A program made the position numbers and the translations under genes. A stretch of DNA of 64,000 bases, taken from NCBI GenBank assembly GCA_003260075.1, contig QLIY01000037.1, forward strand, positions 128,218-192,217, read 5' to 3'. The number at the start of each line of letters is the position of its first letter. Positions within the stretch are counted from its first letter, which is position 1. Of this stretch, positions 11,008-24,700 are shown one piece after another. This DNA comes from Phallusia mammillata (lineage: Eukaryota; Chordata; Ascidiacea; Phlebobranchia; Ascidiidae). The notes under the pieces were generated by a model. It was not told where the DNA came from, did no database searches, and saw only the letters and a program-made list of their open reading frames with translations.

Positions 11008-14000
11008 ATGGCGGAAGGTGGTGAAGGCGAAGACGAAGTTCACTTTCTGCGTACGGTAAGTGATTTTACCTAGGCCAGTGGTTCTCAACCTTTCGTGGAC
11101 CGTGGCCCCCTTAAAAGTAACTTTTTGGCCTTGCGGCCCCCTTCGAGTAACCATGTAGGACCTGTGGCCCCCTTAAAATGTTAAACAGGTCTAATAGAGT
11201 AAACGAGCTTGATAGACCTCACTATAAACAATTAGTATGTGAAATAGTCGATTAAATTCGGGAATAAAGTTAAAGTGAAAATGACTTTTAATGAGTGTTT
11301 CTTGTGAATCTACACCCGTGGCCCCCCGGAACACAGTTTCAAAAGTTAAAAACAGTCGCATATAGGCAACTATATGACAGCTTCCAAAATGGATTCCTTT
11401 CAAAATGGTGTGATTAGATTTTAAATGTTCTTGGGAATCCGACATGTAGGCTTATGTAATGCAAAATACAGACGTAAAAAACGCTATAACTCACGTCTTT
11501 ATAAAGCGGCGATTAATCAGTTGGCTGTTTTTCTGGACAATTAAGGTACTAATTGCAATTTTGTGGCGTACCTTGCACAAGCCGCGACTGTAGCATGCAA
11601 ATTCCTCGCGCCATTGGCCTGATCAGTCAAGTACGTGAGACGTACGCGGCGCCTAATTTATTCCGGTGGGTGTTTCGTTCCACTGTTTTCAAAATAGCGC
11701 GCACGCGACGATTCCCCAGGGAATTGACAATAATCCGAACGTCAACCAGTGTTGGAATTACGATCAACCCTCCTTGCACTGCGCATCGATCTATGAACTT
11801 TAAATCACTGCCGTTACGTTGGTGCGCTAAATACCTACCGTCTCGACGGGAAATGTTTGCTATTTTTTTCTGAACTAATGTGATAGAGTTACATGAAAAT
11901 TGCACCGCCTCTAAAACTTTTTTTACTATAGGTTTGTGCAGCCATGGGTAGCAGTTTTGTTTTGCATCTTGATTCTTAACTAACCTTGCAGTCTCCTGTA
12001 GTCATCCTTTGTTAAAATGCTTTTTAAACTTTTTTTTAGCATTATCGCTGTAATGTTTGCACATTTACCACAATGAGGCCAGATTAAAGAATATGTATTT
12101 TAAAAAAACTGACTGTTTTGTTAATTCCATGGGTTTCGAAAACTTGCGGGATGGATTCATTTCAAGGAAAATAACCGAAAAAAGTCGTTTTTTGTCATTA
12201 GGATGATGAGATCTATTTACAATGCATTTCTCCGAAAGAGCAGAACAAACTGTGTCTTGCTGCCGAAGGGTTTGGAAACCGACTTTGTTACGTAGAACAT
12301 ACGTCAGATGACAAGGCAAGTATTATTTATTTAAAAAAATTATTTATTTAAAAATCGCCCGATAAAGGATTTGGACATGCGAAATGCTACGTAAGTGAAT
12401 TTCTTTTCGCTGTGTCCTAATCCTGTTTGGAATGTGAAGATATAAGAAGCCCATATTGGTCATCATTGTAAAAGTACGGTCACAATGCTTTCCTACAGGG
12501 TTTAATCAAGCCATTGGTTTGTGTTTTGTATGCCCTTACAGGACGTGTTTTTTTAAAAACAGCGTTTCCAATGGAGGATGAAAACGCAGTTTAGATGTAA
12601 AGTAGCTTTGTGACATAAAAGTTGTCGAACCTTAATCTTATTACCTAATCATCACTGCAGGACATTCCAACAGACACCCCTCGATGTATGTTCGTCCTGT
12701 CCCAAGCTCTGTCCGTGCGCGCTCTCCACGAACTGCTTGCACACGATGAGGTAAGTTTTATATTCAGATAAGATGTCAACTGCATTTTTCAAGTATGCGT
12801 TTTATGCACCAAGCTATTTCAATGCCCTCAATCTTTGGAAAAGTAAAATCGAAAAAGCTTAAGATTTTACGTTTATCAAAAAATAATTTAGTATACGACT
12901 TTATTAAGAATAAATGTAATGGCCCAAGTTGATGTAAAACATGTCCTTTCCCCAAAGTTAAGTAGATGCTTAAGTCTTATGGTAAGATTAATTGCTTTAA
13001 CATAGTATGGGTAGAAATAGCAAAGTTTATCACGTTTACTTACTGTTTTACACGTTTAATAAATTTAGTTGTCAAAGGCATAAAACCTACATAATATAAC
13101 CGTTAGGAATCGGTCTTGACACCTGTATATGTTTCTCCTCGTCTGTAAACCACACCATGGTGATGTACCGTGCTATCTTTACCCCACACACTTCACTCGC
13201 TTAAAAGCATGCTTTCACTCTACTTTATTTCTAACTGTGCTGTCTTTTCTAACTTTTTAACTTTCATTTGCTTGATTGTCACCTTCACTTTCTTTCACTC
13301 ACTTCATCATGCTTCACCACATAGTGCTTGGATGAATTTGACGATGAAGGTGTCGTTAAGCCAAGTCTGACTGGAGAAGAGCAGGCAAGAGTTGTCTTGT
13401 GTTTCGTATTGGGATCATGTGTTGTAAATAGAATGCATGTGGGAGAGAATTTAGGACTCGCCGTAGAAATCCTCAATTCTTTGGCACAAATTAAGACATA
13501 TCTGATGTTTAACAGTTATAACTATCATCGCACCATCAGCATTGAGCACTGCATGTAAAGTGTTGGCTCTGCATGGCTCGCTAGTAACTTTTGGCCATAT
13601 GATGAACACATGTTTTGTCACAGGCTGAAGGAGGTTCAACTCATAGCAGAACGCTTTTGTACGGAAATGCAATCCAACTTCGTCACGACCTGAGCGGAAT
13701 GGTAAGTTGCTGTTGAATTTGCATCACAGGCTTTTGCTCTGTTACGGGTCCAAAATAGGCAATGCCAACAAACGCGTCCTGTCGGAGTTGTGTAGTGTAC
13801 GGCTGTACGCCAAGATATGATTCGTCGGTCGGTTTACTATAATATAAGAGTTCTTTTCACTAGATTTTTATTTTTCCTTCATTTATTTTACAAATTAATT
13901 TTGTCGTCGTGTGTATTGGGTCTAGTTTTGTTCAGAGACTCACTAGTGGTCCATGATGGCTTTTCGGGGGTCTACAGGACATTAATTATATTAGGTGATA

Positions 14001-17000
14001 AACTGGAAATAGAGCATATAATTGATTGATTAATCAGTACGAAAAAGGCTTATCCAAGTTATTGCCCATTTATTGTTAGCTGTCAATTGTTTGATATCCT
14101 CAAAATGGCCTGAAATTAGTTGAGAAACCACTGCTTCACACTAATCAAAGTGTTTTCCATGTTGACCGACTAATGGATATTTTTAGATCGTTTTCCCCAT
14201 TAAACTATATTTTGACCAATAGGCGTATTGATGGAATCAAGTCGGGATATTATTGCTGGTTAAAATTCATCGTGTAAATTATTTACCACATGCAGCCGTA
14301 ACGCATTTTGCGAAACCCTGTCGTGTTTCATGTCCCTATTCTTGCCACAAATTTGCATTTTACATCAAGACTGTAAATAAATGACTGGACTTTCCTCTTG
14401 GGTTCAATAAATTTAAGATGTCACTTTTATCGATCGCTGACGCGTTTAAATTCTGCTTTTTTTCAACTTTTTAGTTCCTCACCTGTATGACAACATCCAG
14501 TTCTGCTTCGGATAAACTTGCTTTTGATGTTGGTCTCAGTGGTGACAATTCAGGTATAACGTTAGTTTGTTATTTTTTCTTGCTACATTTTGTTCTGATG
14601 CAAATACAATGAAACCAGTTCTAATCTATTTAATTGTGCAGTAAGCCATAGAAACTAACAGTTTTAAAAGAATATAAGACCACAGTTTGTGATCAACTCC
14701 TAAAATTGATTTTGCCGTCAATACTTAACAGCAATACTGAATACTTCAAACTTTAATCTCGAACCTCCCATCTTGTTGTTGCTTGGTGAATGAAGACCAC
14801 AATGAAACAAATGCTTGTTGATTCAAATTTATTGAAACATCAAGTCATTCATCCTTGTAAATCAAGATAGATATATTTCGCCAATGCGGCATCATTGGTA
14901 TCTTATTCAAATCGAATCTTCAGTGTACTAAAAAAACATTTTGTTCACGGTTCTAAATATTCTCAGCAAGAAAATACAAGCCAATGTCTGAATGCAGTTG
15001 TCATCGTCAGGTCAAATGTAAACTGTCCAAACGTTGTAATGTTTTGCACTCAGATATTAGCTTGTATCTTCTTGCTGAGAACGTTGTGTTCAGTTCTGAC
15101 AATATAACATAAATTCTTTGCACAGGCGAAAGTTGTTGGTGGACAGTCCACCCTACGTCCAAGCAGCGCTCGGAAGGTGAAAAGGTCCGAGTGGGTGATG
15201 ACGTCATTCTTATCAGCATCTCGTCGGAACGTTATTTGGTGGGTGCATGAATAGTAACTTCAAAAATTGGTTCGTTTACATTACCTTGCTTGTGTAAACT
15301 AAGCCGATCTCTCGTCACCAGCTGCACTGATGAGAACTTGTGGGTCGAAACAGTGTGTATAATGTCATGTATTGGCTCGATGCTTTTATATTATATAGTT
15401 ATGTATCTTTGTGTAAAATAAATAAGGAAAAAAAGGTATGAAGGTTCAATATTTAAAACACCTCCGCGCGACAGTTGTAAAATGTAAAAAGTTATGAACA
15501 GTAGTAAAACAGTTAATTCAAACTCAATTCATACATTTGTAGTTTGTCTAACAACCACATACAGACATACAGAACAAATTGTTACATTTTTGTGCAGCAC
15601 TTTTCTCCAAGCGACAAGGGTTCGGTGCAGGCTTCATTTCAGCAGACCATGTGGAACGTTGGACCTGTTGCGTGTGGAGGAGCCAAAGCACAGGGTTATC
15701 TTACAGGGGGTGACTCACTTCGTATGTTTCATGGTCATATGGACGATTGCCTGGCTGTACCTTCGAGTGAAGACAAGATGCATTTACTGAGGTACGTCTG
15801 TTGTATTTATTTTCGAACCGGTGTCTTTGAACCCTTTATGTTCAATGAAGTAGTATAGGTATTAGTGTTCGACAAAAGTCCACAAAAATCTTTAAAAACA
15901 ACAACTTTGAAAAGAATATGCAAGAATTTAAGTGGGGGAAGTAGGCAGAGGGTTTGGCAAATTCTTAGTTCGGGATAATGTGGGTTTTTACCGGTTTAAT
16001 TTAGAACCTACTCTTATATCCCGTTTGTTTGGGTATTTGGGTACTCGTATAACCTGTACACATCAATCTCTTTTATATTGAACAGTATATGCTAACATCA
16101 CTCGGATATTAAAGTCGAAAAACTAAACTTAAAACACGTTTTTTTCTAGTATCATACACCCTGAAAAGGCCCCCAAATTTGCTAGACAAATGATTTAATT
16201 CAAATTAAGAATAACTGTGTCATAACACACAAGTAGTTGTCCTTTGTTGTTTACATACAAAGAGTACTTCTTCAGTCACATCACATATGCATTTCAGGTC
16301 TGTGATATACGAAAGTGGAGGTGCAGGATCCCACGCCAAGTCATTGTGGAGACTTGAGCTGGTCAACATCAAGTGGTCGGGAGCACACGTAGGATGGGGA
16401 CGCCCCTTTCGCTTACGTCACATCACCTCGGGTGCGCTAATTGTTAACAGCTGATCCTACCACCTTTTAAGTGTTTATTGTTTGTATGCTGAAATGTATT
16501 GAAAGTTTTATTGCCGCGATTTATCAGACTTAGGGAAATTGATGACACATTTATGATCATAACCTTGAATTTATTTATTTCGAATGGTACATCAGTCATT
16601 TTATAGGACAGTAAACGAATGCGATTCTTTTTTAACTTGTAATGTTATATTTTTAACTTCAAATGATGCCTGTTGAATCATTGGCATGACATTTTTCGAC
16701 CGAATTTTCTGACAAACTTACTAATTTGACAATGGCCATTCTAAAACTACATAATGATGCTTTGACGATATGTAGCAAGTATAATGGCGCTGCTGCAAGT
16801 TTTACCGTCCAAACAAAAGCATTTCATACAATATTGGCACGTAAAAAAGCTTCCATGCAGATCTATTACATTTTTGCTAAAGACCAAATCGAGGTTTCAA
16901 TATATTTTATCGCCTGGTAGAATTTGCCGCGTAAGGTAAACGCTGATAAAATAACATGCGATGTACGTGTCGAGCTATCAATGCGTTGTCTTCTGTTCAT

Positions 17001-18701
17001 TGGCGGTTTATCGATTTCTATTCACACAGGTTTATACCTTTGTATGATGGAGGATAGGAGCTTGAGTTTAATGAATGGAGATTCGGCAAATTACAGTATG
17101 TCGACCTTCTGCTGGCAACCATCAAAGGTAATCAAAATTCAGACGCCATTTGGGTTTGGAGGATTAAAGAAAAAATATTTTTTTTGCATTTTTTTAATCC
17201 CTGTATTTGAAGAAACAAAAATATCAGTAGATATGTAAACTACCAATAAATACTAATGTAAAATATAATCGTAAATTAGCAATACTGCTTTTAAATTAGC
17301 AATTGGTCAGATAATAAAAAAAGAATCAATGCGAGTAAAGTATGATCTTTTTGCCATTTTTATGTTAGTTTTGAAATGTTGTTACGAGGGACTGTATTGG
17401 CTCGGCCTGACCTGGTTAAAGTCAGACAAGTACATTCGTCGATACCTTGCAAACCCATTGTCTTAAGCTAACCTAATTGAAGTCAAAGCAATGACAATTA
17501 CCCAGGGATGTTCCGGTTTAAAATACGATTCATAGTGAGACGGAACGAGATTGGATTGGGTTAAAATGTACATATAGTGATCTCGTTGAACGGGTTTCAA
17601 CTGATGTGTTTGTAGTTAAGTTCTGTAGACTTTTATGTTGATTTTATAATTTTGCATTTAGTGCCTTTCTTGGCGGGTCCGAAAGTACAGGCCCGAAATC
17701 CAGGACCGTTTTTTACATTAGATCAGAATGTCAGATTTTGCCGAGGTTAAGTGTGTAAAGTCAGGTCCGAATCAAACTCAAACCGTAACCTGGCCCGACT
17801 TACAACGCTGGTTTTGGTCATATACTGATTGTAAGGTCGTGCTTGTAGATGAAGACACACTTTGCCCAAACAAGTCATTTGGACGAATTTTAATTTCTGT
17901 TCAAATATTTTCCGTAAATACAAAAAATGATTTTATCCGATTTTGTTACCGATTTTGGGCGCCAGAAGACGTTTTTATTTTGCTTTATAGGACAAACTTG
18001 AACCCGTAAGTGATCAAGAGATTGAGGGAATGGGCACAGCTGAAATCAAGTACGGCGATTCCGTTTGCTTTCTACAACACAATGACACCGGAATGTGGAT
18101 CACCTATCAGGTTTGCTCAGTCACCGACGCAGTGACCTAGCAAGAACATACATTTGGAAGGGGTCTCAAATTGGGCTAAATGTTGTGACTCTGTACAAAT
18201 TCGTTTAAAAAACTGGTTATGGGACTAAAAATGTGCATTTTCAAACATATTTTGGGGCATGGCCCCTTTGCCTGCCTGGGTTACGCCAATGCATCGATTT
18301 TTAATACACTGGCAATGTATCAGCATAAATTTAGGCTTGTGTAACATATCAACAATATTGCAAATCACAGAAGCTTTGTGGCTAGCGTCTTGCTGACGAG
18401 CAGTTGACCCCTGTTTAATACTGTGTTTGTTTTTAGGCATCTGAGTCAAAGCCCGGTCGATCTGGATGCAAAGAAAGAAAAGTAAGTATGACGCTTTATG
18501 TACTAAATTTACTAAAATCTCAAGCCCCTCAATAGCCTGCATCTCTATGTTAACTAAATACGGAAATTTTTTCGAACAGGCAATACCACATCCTGAAGGT
18601 CACATGGACGATGGTTTGACCTTGTCCCGATCTCGAGCTGGTGAATCTCGCACCGCTACGGTCATCCGACGAACTGGTCACATATTTACCAGTTTTGTAT
18701 C
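11008..18701 (+). CDS. RYR: RyR exons 1-13: N-terminal beta-trefoil (Ins145_P3_rec-like) and MIR domains
   Basis: Part of the RyR gene, residues 1 to about 431. Exons: 11008-11055, 12202-12315, 12661-12750, 13325-13384, 13624-13701, 14475-14553, 15126-15238, 15598-15791, 16298-16431, 17030-17127, 17991-18110, 18437-18481, 18580-18701. Diagnostic stretches include [64 protein letters not shown] and PEGHMDDGL. This cytosolic N-terminal block forms the tetramer ring around the fourfold axis and is a hotspot for human disease mutations. Exons 2 and 4 end with GC donors (12316 and 13385). Exon 4 (20 residues, CLDEFDD...GEEQ) corresponds in position to a variable insert in vertebrate receptors. Confidence 0.96.
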
Positions 18702-21700
18702 GTAAGTATAATTCAAGTGGTCAATGTATGCAGAATTGCTAAAACTTGTCGCTTTTGGTCGGTTAAGACAAAATGAAAAGGATTTTTTTAGAGAATGACT
18801 GACTGATATCAATACGTATCATGTTTTTAGCATAAAGAATATTTTTCTAGACGTGGTTGTGGATCTTTGAGATCCAAATTTTTGGTAATGAAGGTGGATG
18901 TAACTTGGGTAGCCTTCATAAATATTAATATCATATAACTTCCATAAAAAGTTTAAACATTGCATTTATGGATCTTTACTCTAGTTGGTAATGTCTGCAA
19001 GCACATAGCTACATTGTAAATTGGCTAAATTCAAAACGACTTTGTTTAAAACAGGAAGCATATTAAAAAGTCCGTCTCGTGGGCAATGTCATATATGTTT
19101 CGTCACAAGCAAAATACAAAGCCTACAGCTTTATAAAAAAATACATATGTTTTTATACAGAGCTCTTGAGTCTCACCACACAAAAAAGTTCACCAGACCA
19201 ACTCAACCCAACCTAGATGAAGTCGGGCAGTGTGTTGAGGATCTGATCGACTACTTTCAGGAGATCGAGCAAAACGTCACTGGTGATGACGACACCACTG
19301 ACGAACACGAGGATCGACAACACCGAGCTCAGCAACTTATAAACAGGTTTCATTATTGTCTAAAATACTTTGTAGTATCTGCTAAAAATACAAGCCAATA
19401 TCAGTGTATAAAACATTAAAGCGTTTCTACAAATATTGTTTGCATCGTCAGGCGAAACAAGAGCAACAGAAGGGATGTAACGCAAAATAGACATCTTTAA
19501 CTCCGTGTCACCCCGCTTCTTTCTATGTTCTGCTGTAGTTTGTTAATTTACCTGACGGTGACAACACTAATTGTCTAAACATTCTGATGTTTTGTACGCA
19601 GATATTGGCTTGTCTATTTTTTTAGAATATTCAACTTTGTAGTCCCGTTGGTTAGTCTTACATGAATAGGCACACTATGCACTTTAAATTTTGGTAATTT
19701 TTCCAAGTTTATTTGATGGAGTTTAGCGATTTCTTTGCTTAGCCAAATACATTAGAGCGTTTTGTCAGTTTGTATTTTTGAATTTCTTCTTAATCTAATT
19801 TGTAGTATTAGAATAAACTTGATTTAAAATCTTTGTCGTGTATTAGATATTCAAAATTGAATGTATCTGTTAAACATATTTTAAATCCAAGTTTAGTAAC
19901 CCTCTATCCAACTATAAACGTACCTACTAGTTAATTTTTTTTCTATTACCTTAATAAATTATTACAGACAAGACCTATTTCAAGAGGAAGGTGCCATCGC
20001 TCTCACTCTCCAATGCATTGACAAGCTGGGTGCTTACGGAGATGCCTTAAGTTTTGCTTCTGAGTTTGGTAACGAGGCGGGTTCGGCTTACGAGGAAATG
20101 CTTAACTCCATGTACGTGCTCCTTGCTGCCACCGTGCGAGGGAACAGGTCAAATTGCGCCAAATTCGCAAAACACTTGGAATGGTTGGTGACGCAATTAG
20201 ATGGACAACAGGCTACCACAGGTGCCTTTATGTTACTTTCTTAAGAGTGTCTTGTTTAAGTTCTGCGCAGATTTTTTAGACTATTGGCTAAAAAAATATT
20301 GAACGTTTAATACCATTGTGACATTTAATCCCATTGCCTATTGGCATTGTTGTCATTCGGAAAAACATTTTATTGAATTATTAAGGAATACTGGAGGTGC
20401 TGAATGCTGTATTGACAAATTGCCAGGAAGCCTTAAACCTTATGAAGCCGGAACACATTCGTTCAATTGTGTCTCTGCTTGAGAAGCAAGGAAGAAACTC
20501 AACGGTAAGAAACAGAAACATATTCTAATTAGATTTGGTGCGTTTATCTAAAACAGAGGTTCCCAACCTGTGGGTCGCGACCCCAAATGGGGTTGCCAGA
20601 CAATTTGCCTGGGGTCGGCCAAGCAAGGCATGGTTCCCAACTTGTTTTAGGCCATGTAGACCCAATAAAATAAACTCATAATCCATTTGTTGTTGAGAAA
20701 ACTAATTTTATTCTTGGGGCCACCGCTAATTGGCAAATGTTGTCAAGGGGTCACTGCACCAGAAAGGTTGGGAACCTCTGACTTGTGAAAGTATTCTCTT
20801 GTTTTTGTAGGTATTGGAGGTGTTGTGCTCCTTATGTGTTTGCAACGGCGTGGCAGTTCGCCCAAACCAGAACCTTATTTGCGAAACATTGCTTCCAAGC
20901 CGGGATATTTTGCTCCAAACCGCTCTCGTGGATTACATAACCAAGTAAGATCAAATACACAACCGTGGTATTCATGCTGGATATACTTTTTTGTTTATAT
21001 GTATTGTAAGCTCTTTTCTTCCTTTGGCAAGTCATTTAACGGTAAAAATATGACAAAATTAATTAAACAAATAGAAATTTTATGCTTTCCAAAATGGCTA
21101 AACATTGAACAAAAGAGTGCACAAACTAAACGTAATGCTTTTTGACATATATAGCCATGTATAATATAATACACACATTAAATGCAAAAGGTTTTTGTAT
21201 ACTTATAGTTCTATTTGTATTGTTCGAAGCCGTAAATAGTCAAACACTTTAAGTTAACTAACATTTGCTTTTCACACAACAGCGTTCAGCCTAACATCTA
21301 CATTGGAGTGAGCGAATCGTGTGCGCAATACAAAAAGTGGTATTACGAGTTGCTGGTAGAGAGAGTGGATAGCGACAACTTCTCACGACCACCTCATCTG
21401 AGGGTCGGGTGGGCCAACTCGACCGGGTATTCCCCTTACCCTGTGGGAGGGGATTATTTCGGCGAGAGTGGGGTTGGTGACGACACTTACTCTTTCGGCT
21501 ATGACGGACTCAGTCTTTGGACAAGTAAGTTGTAACTATAGTTATTACGCCCGAGAACAGCGGTTCTCAAACTAGGGTCCACGGTCCCTTAGGATCCGTT
21601 AAGCAATTTCGCGGGGACCGCTAAGTGTTTGAATTTCATTCGACGAACTTATTTGATGTCAGATCGTGCTACAGAATAAGTGTGAATTGAAGTGTAACGA

Positions 21701-24700
21701 AATATGGACAATCTCTATTGCTAAACAGTGCCCTTTATTCCAGCACAAGTAGTTAACATTTGTTTTGCTAAAATTTACATTTGGCAATGGTCCGCGAAAT
21801 AATGTCACAGTGACCGTTTTTTTAAATGTCGAAGAACCACTGCATTCGAAATAGTTCTGAGTTCTGACATGCGTAAAGCTGAATTCCAAGTTTCTCGGAG
21901 CCGAAAATTATTAAAAAATTGAGCTAAAAGTGTGCAGGTAGTGTATACCCTATTTTTCTGTACCTGTGAGCAAACAGTTGATCACTCTACTTAACTGCGA
22001 TTATGCCCCGACTGCAAGCTAAGATCGCCCAATTTAATAGAAATTACTTGACATTTGTGAAATGTATTGTTTTGAACTTATGGAACAAGACGTTAACGTG
22101 CCTTTGAATACCTTTTGCTTCGTCTTTGGTGGTCGATCTTGATAAAAACTTTCTATTTTATCATTTTATTAAACAGGAATCTTTTCTAAAACTACCTTTG
22201 TCCCTTGACAGGTCACCGACGTTGTCCAGTTGGCTCAAACAGTCGCCACATATTGTCACCCAACGATATAGTGAGCTGTTGTATGGATCTTAGCGGACCA
22301 AGTATCTCGTTCCGTATAAATGGACAGCCCGTACAGGGAATGTTCGAGAATTTTAACCTTACCGGCCTTTTCTTTCCTGTTGTCAGCTTCTCCGCGGGCG
22401 TCAGGTAAGCGATAATGTCCAAAACTAAAACTTTTATGTATAAAAGTAAGCGACAATCTCCACCTTCAGCCAGCCTTACTGGCAGCTCCACCAATGTGCT
22501 CGCTACATGTTTGGAGAGGCGGAGGGGGACAGCGCAGAGTAATCAAACGCAAGATAAAGTCGCACACTCACGAATGAATAAAACTTTTATACCTAAATAT
22601 CTCCTCTTTAGAGTTCGTTTTTTGTTTGGTGGTCCCCACGGGGAATTTCGTTTTTTACCCCCGGTTGGTTACGCCCCCGCTTACGAGGCCTTGCTGCCCG
22701 GTCGTCGGTTAACCCTATCCCCCTGCAAGTCGTACGGTCAACTGGCCAGGGGTCACCTTCTTGGTCCAGGAGCTTCGTGGGAACATACTGTGTTTGTGCC
22801 AGACGCTGTCAACACCCAAAATGTAAGTTTGGTTGCAAGCTGTTTTATGTGAATTAAGTCACGCCACATATACACAATACACGGCTAAATATTCTGAGCA
22901 AAAAATACAAGCCAGTATTTGAGTGTAAAACAAGTTACGCCACGAGTGTTGGTTTATGTAACCCGATGACAAGACGAAGTAAACGTTGTAATGTTTCGCA
23001 CTGCAGTATTAACTTGTGTTTCTTGTATGGGATATTTAAAACATTGAATTGTGTACCCATGGTTGCAAACAAATATAACTTTGCCGCTTCTTGCGTGAAT
23101 GACCTTATTTGGATGACACCATTAGCCTTGTAGTCGTCTAAATAAGCTTGTTTTCACTAATGTGTAATGCATTCCCACCTAAGCAAATATAATGTATTCC
23201 CACTTAAGCAAATATCGGCAGCCTACACCAGAATAAAAATATTATTTTTGTTGTTTTTTTGTCAGGTGATTTTGTCACACAATTTGCAAGCTGTAGTACC
23301 GAAACTGGCTGAGGGAATTCACGAATTATGGGCCATGACCCGAATACAAGGAGGATGGGCATACGGGACGGTCAGTGTTAACACAACGAAATTATTTGTT
23401 ATTTGAGGTTGTTTGAAGCTCATGTTGGTCGGTTACATAAGGGCATGACCACACAATTCTTAAATTGGTTATGTTCGTAACGACATTAGGGAGCTCGAAA
23501 TTAGGTTACGAACACTAATGGTTGATGAAGCAACCCATTGAACCTATCAAACTATTGAGAAGACGCCGGGAGCCTTCGAAGGTCGTACCATAAAAAGAAC
23601 ACATGTGTTCGCTGACTGCCATAGAGAATAAAACGAACTTTAAATACACTCAAGCATAATACCGGTGTACCTTTCAACTAAAACAAAATTACAAATAATC
23701 AATTGGCAATCATCGTACACCGGGCCTGTTGAGGGCGTTATAACGAATCAAGTCGTGCTTTCAAGCATTACCACATGTGACAAAGCTTGGATAGAAATAT
23801 ATGCCGTGATCGCTGGTCTGCATGGACGCTTTAGGGCTGATTCCAGTTATGAATGTGTTAGTTTTTAATTGTTACGTTGACCATTAATGCAGGTTCGCGA
23901 TGAAGTCAAGAAGCAGAACCCTTGTCTTGTGGAGTTTGCACGACTACCTGAACAGGAACGTAACTTCAACTTAACAATGTCCTTCGAGACTCTGCGAACC
24001 ATCATTGCACTCGGCTACCACGTTGGAATCGCTGACGAAGACGCTGAGTACAAACTGAAAAGACTCAAACTTCCTCGAAAGTAAGAAACTCAGTACATCG
24101 CAGTGAGATGCTGTTGGGTCTTAATCTTAAGGCTTGATTTAACAGGGATAATAAACGACTGTATAAACTCTGTTGTAGATGGCGACAAAATACAGAGGGT
24201 TGTAGTTAGTGATATAAGTTGGATTGGCTTAACTCAGGTGTTCGGTAATATTTTTCTCCTTATTTTAAGTCATTGGTTAAAAACGTTGCGACTAGATTCA
24301 AGTCTGGCAGAAAGATATACTATATACATTTAGCCTCTGTGTTGTTGTTTGATATTTGGGTTAATACATACAAATATGTGCAAAATGTGTGCATTGAGAC
24401 CCATTGCAGTAATATTTGCGGCTCGCGGTGACTTTCGATTTTAAAGAAAGTGTAAAATCATGCTAATTGTATTTGACCCATTAGTAATAAAGGTTTCACA
24501 CTCCTTTATTAAAGGAAAAAAAAAACTTGAATTATCTGGCGCTTACTTGAAATTGAGTTACCACCACGATAGCCCTTGTTTAACAATAGTCTTATAAGGA
24601 ACTACTGTGACGGTTTAAAGCGGTGGTTCTCAATCTTATATGGATCGCGTACCACCTGACAACTTTTTCTATCGTTGTGTTATACCACCAAAATCCTGTG

